Shown here one piece after another: positions 35,541 to 44,315 of a stretch of 64,000 bases of DNA. The notes beneath the pieces were generated by a model that was not told the DNA's origin, searched no databases, and saw only the letters and a list, made by a program, of their open reading frames with translations. The stretch comes from Pseudomonas sp. S31 (lineage in GTDB: Bacteria; Pseudomonadota; Gammaproteobacteria; Pseudomonadales; Pseudomonadaceae), in the NCBI RefSeq assembly GCF_016648105.1, contig NZ_JACVVE010000001.1, positions 124,001 through 188,000 of the forward strand, in the 5' to 3' direction. Positions within the stretch are counted from its first letter, which is position 1. Each line of letters opens with the position of its first letter. The translations under genes and the position numbers were made by a program.

Positions 35541-37904
35541 ATGAACTACCCGCGACTGTTGCTCTCCATCCTGCTGCTTAAAGCCTCCCTGGCCCAGGCC
35601 GAGTCGTTCAGGATCGCCGACATCCGCGTGAACGGCCTGCAGCGGGTGTCCGCCGGCAGCGTGTTCGGCGCCTTGCCCCTGAACGTGGGCGACCAGGCCG
35701 ACGACAAGCGCCTGGTGGAGTCCACCCGCTCGCTGTTCAAGACCGGCTTCTTCCAGGACATCCAGCTCGACCGTGACGGCGACGTGCTGATCATCAACGT
35801 GGTCGAGCGCCCTTCAGTGTCGGGCATCGAGATCGAAGGCAACAAGGCGATCAGCACCGAAGACCTGATGAAAGGCCTGAAGCAATCGGGCCTGGCCGAA
35901 GGCGAGATCTTCCAGCGCGCCACCCTCGAAGGCGTGCGCAATGAATTGCAGCGCCAATACGTGGCCCAGGGCCGTTACTCGGCCGAGGTCGACGCCCAGG
36001 TGGTGCCGCAGCCACGCAACCGCGTCGCGTTGAAGATCAAGATCAACGAAGGCACCGTCGCCGCCATCCAGCACATCAACATCGTCGGCAACAACGTGTT
36101 CGACGACGATACCCTGGGCCAGCTGTTCGAACTGCACACCACCAATTGGCTGTCGTTCTTCAAGAACGACGACAAGTACGCCCGGGAAAAACTCTCCGGT
36201 GATCTGGAGCGCCTGCGTTCCTACTATCTGGACCGCGGCTACATCAACATGGACATCACCTCGACCCAGGTCTCGATCAGCCCGGACAAGAAGCATGTGT
36301 TCATCACCGTGAACATCAACGAGGGCGAGAAGTACACCGTCCGCGACGTGAAGCTGTCCGGCGACCTCAAGGTGCCGGAAGACCAGGTCCGTGCGTTGCT
36401 GCTGGTGCAGCCGGGCCAGGTGTTCTCGCGCAAGGTGATGACCAACACCTCCGACCTGATCACCCGCCGCCTGGGTAACGAGGGCTACACCTTCGCCAAC
36501 GTCAACGGCGTGCCGCAGGCCAATGAACAGGATCATACCGTCGACATCATGTTCGTCGTCGACCCAGGCAAGCGAGCCTACGTCAACCGCATCAACTACC
36601 GCGGCAACACCAAGACCGAAGACGAAGTGCTGCGTCGCGAGATGCGCCAGATGGAAGGCGGCTGGGCCTCGACCTACCTGATCGACCAGTCCAAGACCCG
36701 CCTCGAGCGCCTGGGCTTCTTCAAGACGGTCAACGTCGAAACGCCGCAAGTCGCCGGTGTCGACGACCAGGTCGACGTCAACTACAGCGTCGAGGAACAG
36801 GCCTCCGGCTCGATCACCGCCAGCGTCGGCTTCGCCCAGAGCGCCGGCCTGATCCTCGGCGGCTCGATCAGCCAGAACAACTTCCTCGGCACGGGCAACA
36901 AGGTCTCCATCGGCCTGACCCGCTCGGAATACCAGACCAAGTACAACTTCGGCTTCACCGACCCCTACTTCACCGCCGATGGCGTGAGCCTGGGCTACAA
37001 CGCCTTTTACAGCAGCACCGACTACAGCGATTACTACGACGACGGCGTGTCGTACTACGCCATCAACAGTTACGGCGCCGGCGTAAGCTTCGGCTACCCG
37101 ATCAACGAAACCTCGCGCCTCAGCTTCGGCCTGACCTTGCAACACGACGACATCTCGCCGGGCACCTACAGCGCCGACGAGATCTACGACTTCATCGAGC
37201 GCGAGGGCGAGAGCTTCAACAACCTCAAGGCGTCGATCGGCTGGTCGGAATCGACCTTGAACAAGGGCGTGCTAGCCACCCGCGGCCACTCCCAGAGCCT
37301 GACGCTGATGGCGACCACGCCCGGCAGCGACCTGTCGTTCTACAAGATCGACTACAACGGCCAGACCTACCTGCCCGTGAGCAACGACACCAGCCTGCGC
37401 CTGCACACCAGCCTGGGCTACGGCAACGGCTACGGCTCGACCGACGGCCTGCCGTTCTACGAGAGCTACACCGCCGGCGGCCAGGGCTCGGTACGCGGCT
37501 TCAAGGACGGCACCCTCGGCCCACGCAGCACGCCGGCCACCGGTACCTACTCCAGCGCCGGGCAGGCCTACTACTCCGACCGCGACACCGATGTGCTGGG
37601 CGGCAACATCCTGATCACCGGCGGCGCGGAGTACATCTTCCCGATGCCGTTCATCAAGGACCAGAGCCAACTGCGCAGTTCGGTGTTCGTCGACGCGGGC
37701 AACGTCTATGCCGACACCTGCTACCTGTCCACTACCCAGGGCTGCGGCTCGGTGGACTTCACTCAGCTGGCAGTGTCGCTGGGCTTCGGGGTGACCTGGT
37801 ACAGCCCGATGGGCCCGCTGAGCTTCAGCCTGGCGATGCCGATCAAAAAGCCGGAAAACGCAGAGACCCAGGTGTTCCAGTTCTCCTTGGGGCAGACATT
37901 CTAA
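35541..37904 (+). CDS. BamA-family outer-membrane assembly factor (second paralogue)
   Basis: A 787-residue Omp85 protein. A signal peptide (cleavage near AQA-ESFRI) precedes five POTRA domains (about 22-420), with repeats such as IEIEGNKAIS, INIVGNNVFDDD and INYRGNTKTEDEVLRREM. The barrel (about 425-787) has the lid-loop motif SVRGFKDG near 652 and the terminal strand FQFSLGQTF ending in Phe. This is the BamA layout and full length. The locus lacks the usual rseP, skp and lpxD neighbours, so it is probably an additional copy. Its promoter region shares a CpxR box with cpxR, which suggests induction under envelope stress. Confidence 0.88.
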   Translation: MNYPRLLLSILLLKASLAQAESFRIADIRVNGLQRVSAGSVFGALPLNVGDQADDKRLVESTRSLFKTGFFQDIQLDRDGDVLIINVVERPSVSGIEIEGNKAISTEDLMKGLKQSGLAEGEIFQRATLEGVRNELQRQYVAQGRYSAEVDAQVVPQPRNRVALKIKINEGTVAAIQHINIVGNNVFDDDTLGQLFELHTTNWLSFFKNDDKYAREKLSGDLERLRSYYLDRGYINMDITSTQVSISPDKKHVFITVNINEGEKYTVRDVKLSGDLKVPEDQVRALLLVQPGQVFSRKVMTNTSDLITRRLGNEGYTFANVNGVPQANEQDHTVDIMFVVDPGKRAYVNRINYRGNTKTEDEVLRREMRQMEGGWASTYLIDQSKTRLERLGFFKTVNVETPQVAGVDDQVDVNYSVEEQASGSITASVGFAQSAGLILGGSISQNNFLGTGNKVSIGLTRSEYQTKYNFGFTDPYFTADGVSLGYNAFYSSTDYSDYYDDGVSYYAINSYGAGVSFGYPINETSRLSFGLTLQHDDISPGTYSADEIYDFIEREGESFNNLKASIGWSESTLNKGVLATRGHSQSLTLMATTPGSDLSFYKIDYNGQTYLPVSNDTSLRLHTSLGYGNGYGSTDGLPFYESYTAGGQGSVRGFKDGTLGPRSTPATGTYSSAGQAYYSDRDTDVLGGNILITGGAEYIFPMPFIKDQSQLRSSVFVDAGNVYADTCYLSTTQGCGSVDFTQLAVSLGFGVTWYSPMGPLSFSLAMPIKKPENAETQVFQFSLGQTF

Positions 37905-37910
37905 GCAGCC

Positions 37911-38026
37911 CGGCCCTGTGTGGGCGCGAATTTACCCGCGAAGAAGACACCGCGTTGGATGGCACCGGCCATGCCGGTGTTCGCGGCGGTTCGGCGCCCC
38001 GATGAACCCGCTCCTACAAGGGTAGC
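37911..38026. repeat. REP/BIME cluster 2
   Basis: Divergent REP units around GCGAATTTACCCGCGAA, CACCGGCCATGCCGGTG and GATGAACCCGCTCCTACAAGG follow the BamA paralogue. The order matches the clusters at 16.95 and 48.04 kb, so the three are the same BIME type. The rest of the gap to 38132 shows no gene. Confidence 0.75.
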
Positions 38027-38132
38027 GCGAGCCGCACAGGGTATTACCGGTTTTTACCCGCGCTTAACCCTCCTTGACCGTTGGCTCGCCTAATCTTGTA
38101 GCCATACGCAAACGCCATAGCAGAGACCCATC

Positions 38133-38531
38133 ATGCCTCCATTCGCCCCCAACGTTCTGGCCACCGCGGTGCACGACGAGGTGCCCTTCTCGTTGCTCGA
38201 CCTGGTGCAGCAGCGCCTCGCGAATCTGCTGGGCAGCGGCTACACCGTGGTGCTGGCCGGCAGCGGCGACGGGCTAACCGCCAACCAGTACCATCTGGCG
38301 ATCCAGCACGGCCGCAGCGGGCTGTCGCTGGAAGACAACGGCCCGATCGGCCCAGGCACGGTCGAGTATCTGCTGGCCCTGGGCTGGCGCACCAAGGCCA
38401 TGCTCGAATCGGAGACCTTCAAGCGCATGGGCGGTGATGACCCGACGCGCCTGGTCGCCTGGATCAGCGACCTGGATTGCCCCGAGACACTGAAGGCCAG
38501 TGCGCGCCAGCTGCAGGCTCAGAAGTCGTAA
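38133..38531 (+). CDS. Hypothetical protein
   Basis: A 132-residue cytoplasmic protein with no signal peptide or membrane segment. It has a helical N-terminus (FSLLDLVQQRLANLLGSGYTVVLAG), a strand-rich middle, and a helical C-terminus with LVAWISDLDCPETLKASARQLQ. The pattern vaguely recalls small chaperone-like folds, but I do not recognise the family. It ends 13 bp inside the convergent receptor gene. The composition is normal for the genome, which supports it being coding. Confidence 0.65.
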   Translation: MPPFAPNVLATAVHDEVPFSLLDLVQQRLANLLGSGYTVVLAGSGDGLTANQYHLAIQHGRSGLSLEDNGPIGPGTVEYLLALGWRTKAMLESETFKRMGGDDPTRLVAWISDLDCPETLKASARQLQAQKS

Positions 38532-40957
38532 CGCAGGTTCATCATCACGTTACGTGGCGCGCCATAGTGCGCGAAGCTCCCAGAAAACCCTGCGTAGTAC
38601 TTCTCGTCGAACACGTTGTTCAGGTTGAGCGTGGTCGACAGGTGTTCGTTGAAGCGGTAGCGCGCCATCAGGTTGACCACGGTGTAGTCGTCCTGGCCGA
38701 CCCAGGTGCCGTAGCGGCTGAAGTACAGCGAGTTGCTGGAGTTCCAGTTGACCCCGCCGCCCAGCGTCACGTTTTGCCAGTCGCCCGGCAGCTGGTAGGT
38801 GGTCCACAGGCGGAAGGTGTCCAGCGGCAGCTGGGTGGTCAGCCGGGTGCCCTCGGCGTCCTCGGTGCGTGAATGACTGTAGCCACCCTGCAGGTTCCAG
38901 CCTGGGGTGATCTCGCCGGCCAGCTCCATGTCGATGCCCTTGGTCTTGGCACCGCTGACGGCACGGTAGGCAGTCTCTTCCTCGCCGCCGTTGTTCTCGA
39001 CGATACCGTCGGCTTCGGCAACGTTGTCTCGCTTGATCAGGTAGGCGGCGACGCTGGCATTGAGCCGGCCCTCGTAGAACTCACCCTTCCAGCCCATCTC
39101 GTAGTTCGTGCCAACCACCGGCTCGAGGATCTTGCCACTGCGGTCGCGGGCCGACTGCGGCTTGAAGATATCGGTGTAGCTGACGTAGACCGATTGCTCG
39201 GGAGTGAAGTCGTAGACCAGGCCAGCGTAGGGCGTGACCACGCCGCGCTCGGTCATGCGGTAGTCGGTCGGATCGCCGTTGGGCAGGCTGCGCAGGTAGT
39301 AGTGGTAGCGGTAGTTGCTGCCACGCGCACCGAGGATCAGGTGCAGGCTGTCGCTGAGGTTGAAGCGCCCGGCCACGAAGTAGCCGCTCTGCTGGGTGTC
39401 GACGTCGTAGTCCAGATTCGGCGTGTAGGTGTCCTTGTCCGGCTTGGGCAGTTCGTAGTCCCAGTTGTTGTAGTCGACCTGCACCGCACCGCCGGTGACC
39501 GCGTGGTGATGGTTGACGTAGTCGAGGTAGTTGCCCCCCAGGATCAACTCATGTTCGCGGCCGAACAGCTCGAACGGCCCCTGCAGGGTGGCATCGACGG
39601 CTTTCTGCCGCTGGGTGGCCCAGGAGTAGCTGCGGCCGATGGAGGCGATGCCTTCCGGGGAGATCGCCGAGTTGTTCGACGGCGCGGAGTACGCCCCGGT
39701 ACGGGTGTCGCGGTCGACATCCATGTAGGTGGTGCCGACTTTCAACTGCCAGTCGCCGGCCAGTTGCTGCTCCAGGCCCAGGTTGTAGTTGGTGGTTTCG
39801 AAGCGATCTTCGTTCCAGCGCGCGCCGGCGCTCTTGGAGCGGGAGAAATCGGTCTGCTGGCCATTGTTGTAGATCAACGGCACGCCCTGGGCGCCCGTGG
39901 GCCGGTAGCGCTGGTGCTCGATGCTCACGCGCACCAGGGTGGTGTCGGTGAGGTCGGCTTCGAGCGCGCCATAGGCGATGTCGCGGTCCTGCTGGTACCA
40001 GTCCATGAACGAGTGGTTGGTCTGCTTGGCCGCCACCAGGCGCCCGCGCAGGGTATCGGCACTGTTCAACGGGCCGGACACGTCCGCCTCCAGGCGCTGG
40101 TAATTCCACGAGCCGAGGCCGCCTTGCACGTAGGCTTGCGGGGTATGGGTCGGGCGTTTGCGCACCACGTTGACCACGCCACTGGGGTCACCGGCGCCGG
40201 TCATCAAGCCGGTGGCGCCGCGCACCACCTCGACGCGGTCGTAGATCGCCATGTCCAGCAGGGTGCTGGGCATGGTGCGGGTCTGGTTTTCCTGGTAGGT
40301 GGTCACGCCGTCGAACTGATAGGTGTTCAGCGCGCTGCCACGCGAATAGATGTTGAAGCGCTCGCCGCCGTCCTGGGACATGGTGATGCCCGGCGTCTGC
40401 TTGAGCACGTCGGACATGCTGGTGAGCTGCTGGTCATCCATGAACTGGCGGGTGATTACGCTGATGCTTTGCGGGGTTTCGCGGATCGACAGGTTCATCT
40501 TGGTGGCGGTGCTGGTCACCCCGGTGGTGTAGGAGCCGGTGCCTTCGGTGGTCGCCCCCAGGCCGGCGGCATTGACGCTGGTGGCCCCCAGTTCCAGTGC
40601 GCCGCTTTCGCTGGTGCGCGGTATCAGCCGGTACTGGCCGCTACCGACCAGTACCGGTTGCAGCCCGGTGCCGGCCAACACGCTGGCCAATCCCTGCTCA
40701 ACCGAGTATTGCCCTTGCAGGCCGGGGCTTCGCAGGCCGTGGGAAACCTGGGAGTCCACCGCCACCATCACGCCGGCCTGCTGGCCGAACTGGCCCAATA
40801 CGCTATCGAGGCTACCCGCAGCGATGGCGTAGTGGCGCACACCGGCCTGTTCGGCACTGGCGGCCTGGGCCTGTAGCGGCATGTGCAAGGTGGCGACGGC
40901 CAGGCCCAGCATCAGGGAACGTACAGCGGTGGCAAGCGGGGTGAGGCGACAGTGCAT
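38519..40957 (-). CDS. TonB-dependent siderophore receptor with signalling domain
   Basis: An 812-residue outer-membrane receptor. After the signal peptide (cleavage near QAQA-ASAEQ) comes an STN signalling domain (about 40-115) of the FpvA/PupB transducer type, then a plug (about 140-290, with RETPQSISVITRQFMDDQQ and IYDRVEVVRGATGLMTGAG) and a barrel ending in YDF. A TonB-box-like segment lies between. It imports a ferric siderophore; FpvA/FoxA-like sequence does not fix which one. The STN domain should contact the FecR protein encoded 108 bp upstream. ATG 40957 follows AAGGA. Expression is likely driven by the adjacent sigma factor. Confidence 0.92.
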   Translation of the reverse strand: MHCRLTPLATAVRSLMLGLAVATLHMPLQAQAASAEQAGVRHYAIAAGSLDSVLGQFGQQAGVMVAVDSQVSHGLRSPGLQGQYSVEQGLASVLAGTGLQPVLVGSGQYRLIPRTSESGALELGATSVNAAGLGATTEGTGSYTTGVTSTATKMNLSIRETPQSISVITRQFMDDQQLTSMSDVLKQTPGITMSQDGGERFNIYSRGSALNTYQFDGVTTYQENQTRTMPSTLLDMAIYDRVEVVRGATGLMTGAGDPSGVVNVVRKRPTHTPQAYVQGGLGSWNYQRLEADVSGPLNSADTLRGRLVAAKQTNHSFMDWYQQDRDIAYGALEADLTDTTLVRVSIEHQRYRPTGAQGVPLIYNNGQQTDFSRSKSAGARWNEDRFETTNYNLGLEQQLAGDWQLKVGTTYMDVDRDTRTGAYSAPSNNSAISPEGIASIGRSYSWATQRQKAVDATLQGPFELFGREHELILGGNYLDYVNHHHAVTGGAVQVDYNNWDYELPKPDKDTYTPNLDYDVDTQQSGYFVAGRFNLSDSLHLILGARGSNYRYHYYLRSLPNGDPTDYRMTERGVVTPYAGLVYDFTPEQSVYVSYTDIFKPQSARDRSGKILEPVVGTNYEMGWKGEFYEGRLNASVAAYLIKRDNVAEADGIVENNGGEEETAYRAVSGAKTKGIDMELAGEITPGWNLQGGYSHSRTEDAEGTRLTTQLPLDTFRLWTTYQLPGDWQNVTLGGGVNWNSSNSLYFSRYGTWVGQDDYTVVNLMARYRFNEHLSTTLNLNNVFDEKYYAGFSGSFAHYGAPRNVMMNLRYDF

Positions 40958-41065
40958 CGGGACAGTCCTTGGCGAACAGTGGGAGGCAATACGCTGCTGA
41001 TTCAGCGCTTTCTCCTGTCTTGATGCGTGACGAAGAAAAACCTGCCACCTGCCCTGAAAAAAATT

Positions 41066-42034
41066 TCAGGCCGGCAACACCGTCGCCCAGTAACCGAGCA
41101 CGCGTTGCACGCGGATCGGCAGCACCTGGGTCAGCAAGTCCAGGCTGGCATCGGGCTGGTCGACCGAGAACGAACCGCTGACCAGAAGCCCAGCGACGCG
41201 CGGATCGCAGCGCAACAGGCCCGGCCGGTAGCGGTCCAGCTCCTGCAGCAACTGCCCCAGCGGCAGGCGCTCGGCCACCAGCAGGCCCTGGGTCCAGGCC
41301 GAAGCGCTGCTCGGCAGGGCCGCCAGCGCACCAGCGCCAGCACCATCGAAACGTTGCTGCCAACCCGCATCGAGTTCTGCGCGTGCACCTTGGCCGTAGT
41401 CGACCAGGACCTGGCCATCCAGCACCTGTACCAGCGTCGCGGTGGGCTGTTGCGCGACGATCAGGCGCGAAGCCCGCGCCGGACTGATCGACACCTGCGC
41501 CGTACGCAGGCTGAATCGTGCGCCCTGCCCGACTTCGAGCAGCACACGGCCGCGATTGAGGGTCAACACCTGGAGGCCGGCTAGCCGATCGTTGTCCAGA
41601 GCGCTGTGGGTGTCGAGTTGCAATGCCACCCCGCCATCCAGGCGCCAGGTGAGGCGTTGCCCAGTGGCAGTGGCAAAGTCGCTGAACAGGGTGGGCATGA
41701 AGCTGCGCTGGCTGGCGCCGAAACCGGCGAGCATCAGTACCCCGGCACCGGTCAGGCCACCCAGCACGGCTCGCCGGGAGACTTGGGTGCGCGCCTGCAA
41801 CAAGCGCCGCGCCCGTGGCGCCGGCAGGCTGCAGGTGGCGTCACGCAGACCTTGGCCAAGCCCGGCCAGGCGCTGCCAGGCGCGCTCGTTGGCGGGGTTT
41901 TCCTGGCGCCATTGCAGACAAGCCAGCTGCTCGCCGTCACTGCTGGCGCCCGATTGCAGGCGCACCATCCACAGCATCGCCTGCTCCACCACTTCCGGGT
42001 CCAGGCGCGGTTCTTCCAGCGCGGCCTGCCTCAT
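41066..42034 (-). CDS. FecR-family anti-sigma factor / signal relay
   Basis: A 322-residue inner-membrane regulator. The cytoplasmic N-terminal DUF4880 part (about 10-70) contains VVEQAMLWMVRLQSG and CLQWRQENPANERAWQRL. A twin-arginine motif SRRAVLGGL precedes the single membrane segment near residue 100; E. coli FecR is reported to use the Tat pathway in a similar way. The periplasmic FecR domain follows, with VQVLDGQVLVDYG and a C-terminal secretin/STN-like part (LLQELDRYRPGLLRCDPRVA). ATG 42034 overlaps the sigma-factor stop (ATGA). It relays the receptor state to the sigma factor. Confidence 0.92.
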   Translation of the reverse strand: MRQAALEEPRLDPEVVEQAMLWMVRLQSGASSDGEQLACLQWRQENPANERAWQRLAGLGQGLRDATCSLPAPRARRLLQARTQVSRRAVLGGLTGAGVLMLAGFGASQRSFMPTLFSDFATATGQRLTWRLDGGVALQLDTHSALDNDRLAGLQVLTLNRGRVLLEVGQGARFSLRTAQVSISPARASRLIVAQQPTATLVQVLDGQVLVDYGQGARAELDAGWQQRFDGAGAGALAALPSSASAWTQGLLVAERLPLGQLLQELDRYRPGLLRCDPRVAGLLVSGSFSVDQPDASLDLLTQVLPIRVQRVLGYWATVLPA

Positions 42035-42534
42035 TCGCCGTAGACCTCCGCGTAGCAATGCCTGTAGGCCTTGAGCATGGCCTTCTGCACCACGTTTACC
42101 GTCAGCCCCTGGCGCTCGGCGATCTGCGCATAGGTCAGGCCATCGAGCTGCGACAGCAGGAACACCTCGCGCACCCGGCTCCCGAGCCCGTCGAGCACCC
42201 GGCCGATGGCATCCAGTGCCTCGAGCACGAGCAGACGGGTTTCCTCGCAAGGCTGATGATGCGGCTCGACGGCGGCCAGGCTTTCCAGGTAGGCGCGCTC
42301 CAGGGCCTGGCGGCGAAAATGCTGCAGGCACAAGCGGCTGGCGATCGTTCGCAGGTAGGCGCGGGGCTCATGCAGCGGCGCCGGCAACTCGCTGCGCAGC
42401 AGCCGCACGAAGGTGTCCTGGGCAATGTCCAGCGCCTGCTCGCGGTTGCCCAGCTGGCGCCGCAGCATGGTCACCACCCAACTGTGATGCTGCAGGTAGA
42501 GATCGCCGACGGCATGTCGGTTGGCTGGGGTCAT
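42031..42534 (-). CDS. FecI-like ECF sigma factor (iron starvation)
   Basis: A 167-residue ECF sigma factor. Region 2 has ALDIAQDTFVRLLRS near residue 40. Region 4 has VFLLSQLDGLTYAQIAERQG near 125, ending TVNVVQKAMLKAYRHC. It directs transcription of the receptor gene in response to ferric siderophore. I use ATG 42534, which has GGAG in its leader; the longer frame to 42729 lacks conserved sequence. A Fur box lies 37 bp upstream. It is the first gene of the sigma-FecR-receptor unit. Confidence 0.92.
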   Translation of the reverse strand: MTPANRHAVGDLYLQHHSWVVTMLRRQLGNREQALDIAQDTFVRLLRSELPAPLHEPRAYLRTIASRLCLQHFRRQALERAYLESLAAVEPHHQPCEETRLLVLEALDAIGRVLDGLGSRVREVFLLSQLDGLTYAQIAERQGLTVNVVQKAMLKAYRHCYAEVYGE

Positions 42535-42570
42535 CGCAAGGTCTCCGGAACCGGGCACAGGAAGGTGCTT

Positions 42571-42587
42571 ATGATAATACTTATCAT
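42571..42587. promoter_or_regulatory. Fur box upstream of the ECF sigma gene
   Basis: ATGATAATACTTATCAT is a 17-nt dyad (ATGATAA / TTATCAT) close to the Fur consensus GATAATGATAATCATTATC. It lies 37 bp before the sigma-factor start and implies iron repression. Confidence 0.75.
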
Positions 42588-42776
42588 TTGGTTTCATCCA
42601 GCGTAGAACTGCGCTGGCGCTGACTTCGGGCCACGCAAGAGTCGCTCGCGCAAGAAAGAACGTTCTGCATCCGCTAATGTTCATGCAGTGGCGACCGGGT
42701 GGGATGGCGATGAAGATTCGCTGAACCAATCACCAGGCCCGCGCGTCCATCGCTAAATAGCAAGCGAGACCCCTTC

Positions 42777-43280
42777 ATGGCGCATGACCAGGTTGCCGCC
42801 ACCCTCGGCTATCTCAAGGCCAACCAACTACTGCTGACCACGGCCGAGTCCTGTACGGCTGGTTTCATGGTTGCCTTGCTGGCGGCCGAGCCCGGCACTG
42901 GGGAAGTGCTTGAAAGCGGATACGTGGTGTATTCGCCCAGCGCCAAGCAACGGCTGCTCGGGGTCAGCGAGGCGACCATCGAGCGCTACGGCCTGACCAG
43001 CGAAGCGGTGGCTTGGGAAATGGCCCGCGGCGCCCTCAAGGACAGCGCTGCGACGGTGGCCATCGCCACCACCGGCGTAGCGGGCCCTGCCCCGCAAGCC
43101 GGCATCGCCCCCGGCACGCTGTGTTTTGCCTGGGCCTTCGCGGGTGAGCCACTGGCTGTATTCACCCGCACCCAGCGGTTTTTCGGCGAACGCGACGAGG
43201 TCATGCGCCAGGGCGCGCTCTATGGTCTGTCGCGCCTGGCCCACTATCACCAGCGCTGGCTGCGTGGCGAGCGCGCCTAG
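42777..43280 (+). CDS. CinA C-terminal domain protein (nicotinamide-nucleotide amidase, PncC-like)
   Basis: A 167-residue single-domain CinA protein. TTAESCTAGFMVALLA near residue 20, ESGYVVYSPSAKQRLLGV near 47, and ATTGVAGPAP near 97 are the family hallmarks. Relatives deamidate nicotinamide mononucleotide in pyridine-nucleotide salvage. Many Pseudomonas carry another, RecA-linked copy, so this may be a paralogue. It is followed after 9 bp by a membrane protein gene with an AGGAGG site, which suggests an operon. Confidence 0.9.
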   Translation: MAHDQVAATLGYLKANQLLLTTAESCTAGFMVALLAAEPGTGEVLESGYVVYSPSAKQRLLGVSEATIERYGLTSEAVAWEMARGALKDSAATVAIATTGVAGPAPQAGIAPGTLCFAWAFAGEPLAVFTRTQRFFGERDEVMRQGALYGLSRLAHYHQRWLRGERA

Positions 43281-43289
43281 GAGGCAGCC

Positions 43290-43790
43290 ATGCATGACGA
43301 TGAGTCCCGGCAGTACCCGGTCGAGGAAGACATGCCGATGCAGCGTCGGGTCTGGCGCTTCGAGCGCATCGGTTGGTACGTGCTGCTGCTGATCGTGTTG
43401 CTGGCGCTGGCCGGGGCGTTCGGCAACGGGCCGCTGAGCGAAGCCACGGCCGTCAGTGCCGACGGCCGGCTGCGGGTGGACTACCCACGCCTGAGCCGCG
43501 CAGGCACCACCGAGAGCCTGCGCATCACCGTCCATGGCACACCGGGGGAACCATTGCAGTTGCTGCTGGGCGGCTCGCTGCTGCGCGAGGCCAGCATCGA
43601 GACCCTGCAACCCGAACCACAGGCGTCGCTGTCACACGGCAAGTCGCTGTTGCTGGAGCTGGGCACCAGCGGCGATGGCATCGCCACGCTGTACCTGACC
43701 TTGCGCAGCGAGCACGTCGGCAGCCTGGAGGGCGTGGCAAGGATCGGCCCATCCAGCGCCGTGCGCTTCACCATCTTCCTCTACCCCTAG
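43290..43790 (+). CDS. Hypothetical single-pass membrane protein
   Basis: A 166-residue protein with a charged N-terminus (about 1-25), one membrane segment (WYVLLLIVLLALAGAFG near 30-46), and an extracytoplasmic strand-rich domain of about 115 residues ending TIFLYP. The topology is probably N-in. I do not recognise the domain. It lies between the CinA-like and DUF421 genes with ribosome sites right after each preceding stop, so all three are likely cotranscribed. Its role may be tied to the DUF421 membrane partner. Confidence 0.7.
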   Translation: MHDDESRQYPVEEDMPMQRRVWRFERIGWYVLLLIVLLALAGAFGNGPLSEATAVSADGRLRVDYPRLSRAGTTESLRITVHGTPGEPLQLLLGGSLLREASIETLQPEPQASLSHGKSLLLELGTSGDGIATLYLTLRSEHVGSLEGVARIGPSSAVRFTIFLYP

Positions 43791-43799
43791 GAGCCCTCC

Positions 43800-44243
43800 A
43801 TGGACTCGATCCTGCGCGCCGCAGGCATGTACCTGGCCCTGATGGTGCTGTTTCGCGTGGCTGGCCGGCGGTCGCTGGCCGACCTGACCACCTTCGACTT
43901 CGTGTTGTTGCTGATCATCGGTGAGGCCACCCAACAGGCGCTGCTGGGCGATGACTTTTCGTTCACCAACGCCATGCTGGTGATCGCCACGCTGATCGTG
44001 CTGGATGTCGGCCTGTCGCTGGCCAAGCTCAACTCCAAGCGCTTGGCCCGGCTGCTCGACGGCCATGCCACCCTGGTGGTCGAACAGGGGCGCTTTCTGC
44101 ACCAGCGCATGCACCGTGCGCGCCTGACCGAAGACGACATCCTCGAATCGGCGCGCGATAGCCAAGGCATCGAGCGGGTCGAGCAGATCAAGTTCGCCAT
44201 CGTCGAGCGCAACGGCAAGATTTCCATCATCCCGCAGGACTGA
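43800..44243 (+). CDS. DUF421 membrane protein (YetF family)
   Basis: A 147-residue DUF421 protein with three hydrophobic segments in the first 80 residues. The family hallmark is RVAGRRSLADLTTFDFVLLL near residue 20, and a cytoplasmic domain with IEQIKFAIVERNGKISII-like sequence (VEQIKFAIVERNG) ends the protein. YetF relatives are linked to spore or stress membranes, but their function is unclear. ATG 43800 follows TAGGAG, which overlaps the stop of the preceding gene. Confidence 0.88.
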   Translation: MDSILRAAGMYLALMVLFRVAGRRSLADLTTFDFVLLLIIGEATQQALLGDDFSFTNAMLVIATLIVLDVGLSLAKLNSKRLARLLDGHATLVVEQGRFLHQRMHRARLTEDDILESARDSQGIERVEQIKFAIVERNGKISIIPQD

Positions 44244-44315
44244 GCCTGCATTCGCACTCGAACTCTGGCGCCCGCGAACCGGTCGGAACTGGACACTATG
44301 GCTAGGAGGCAACCC

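Noticed and set aside
38065..38100. TTGACC and TAATCT before the 38133 gene as a sigma-70 promoter
   Set aside because: The two hexamers are only about 11 bp apart, too close for a sigma-70 promoter.
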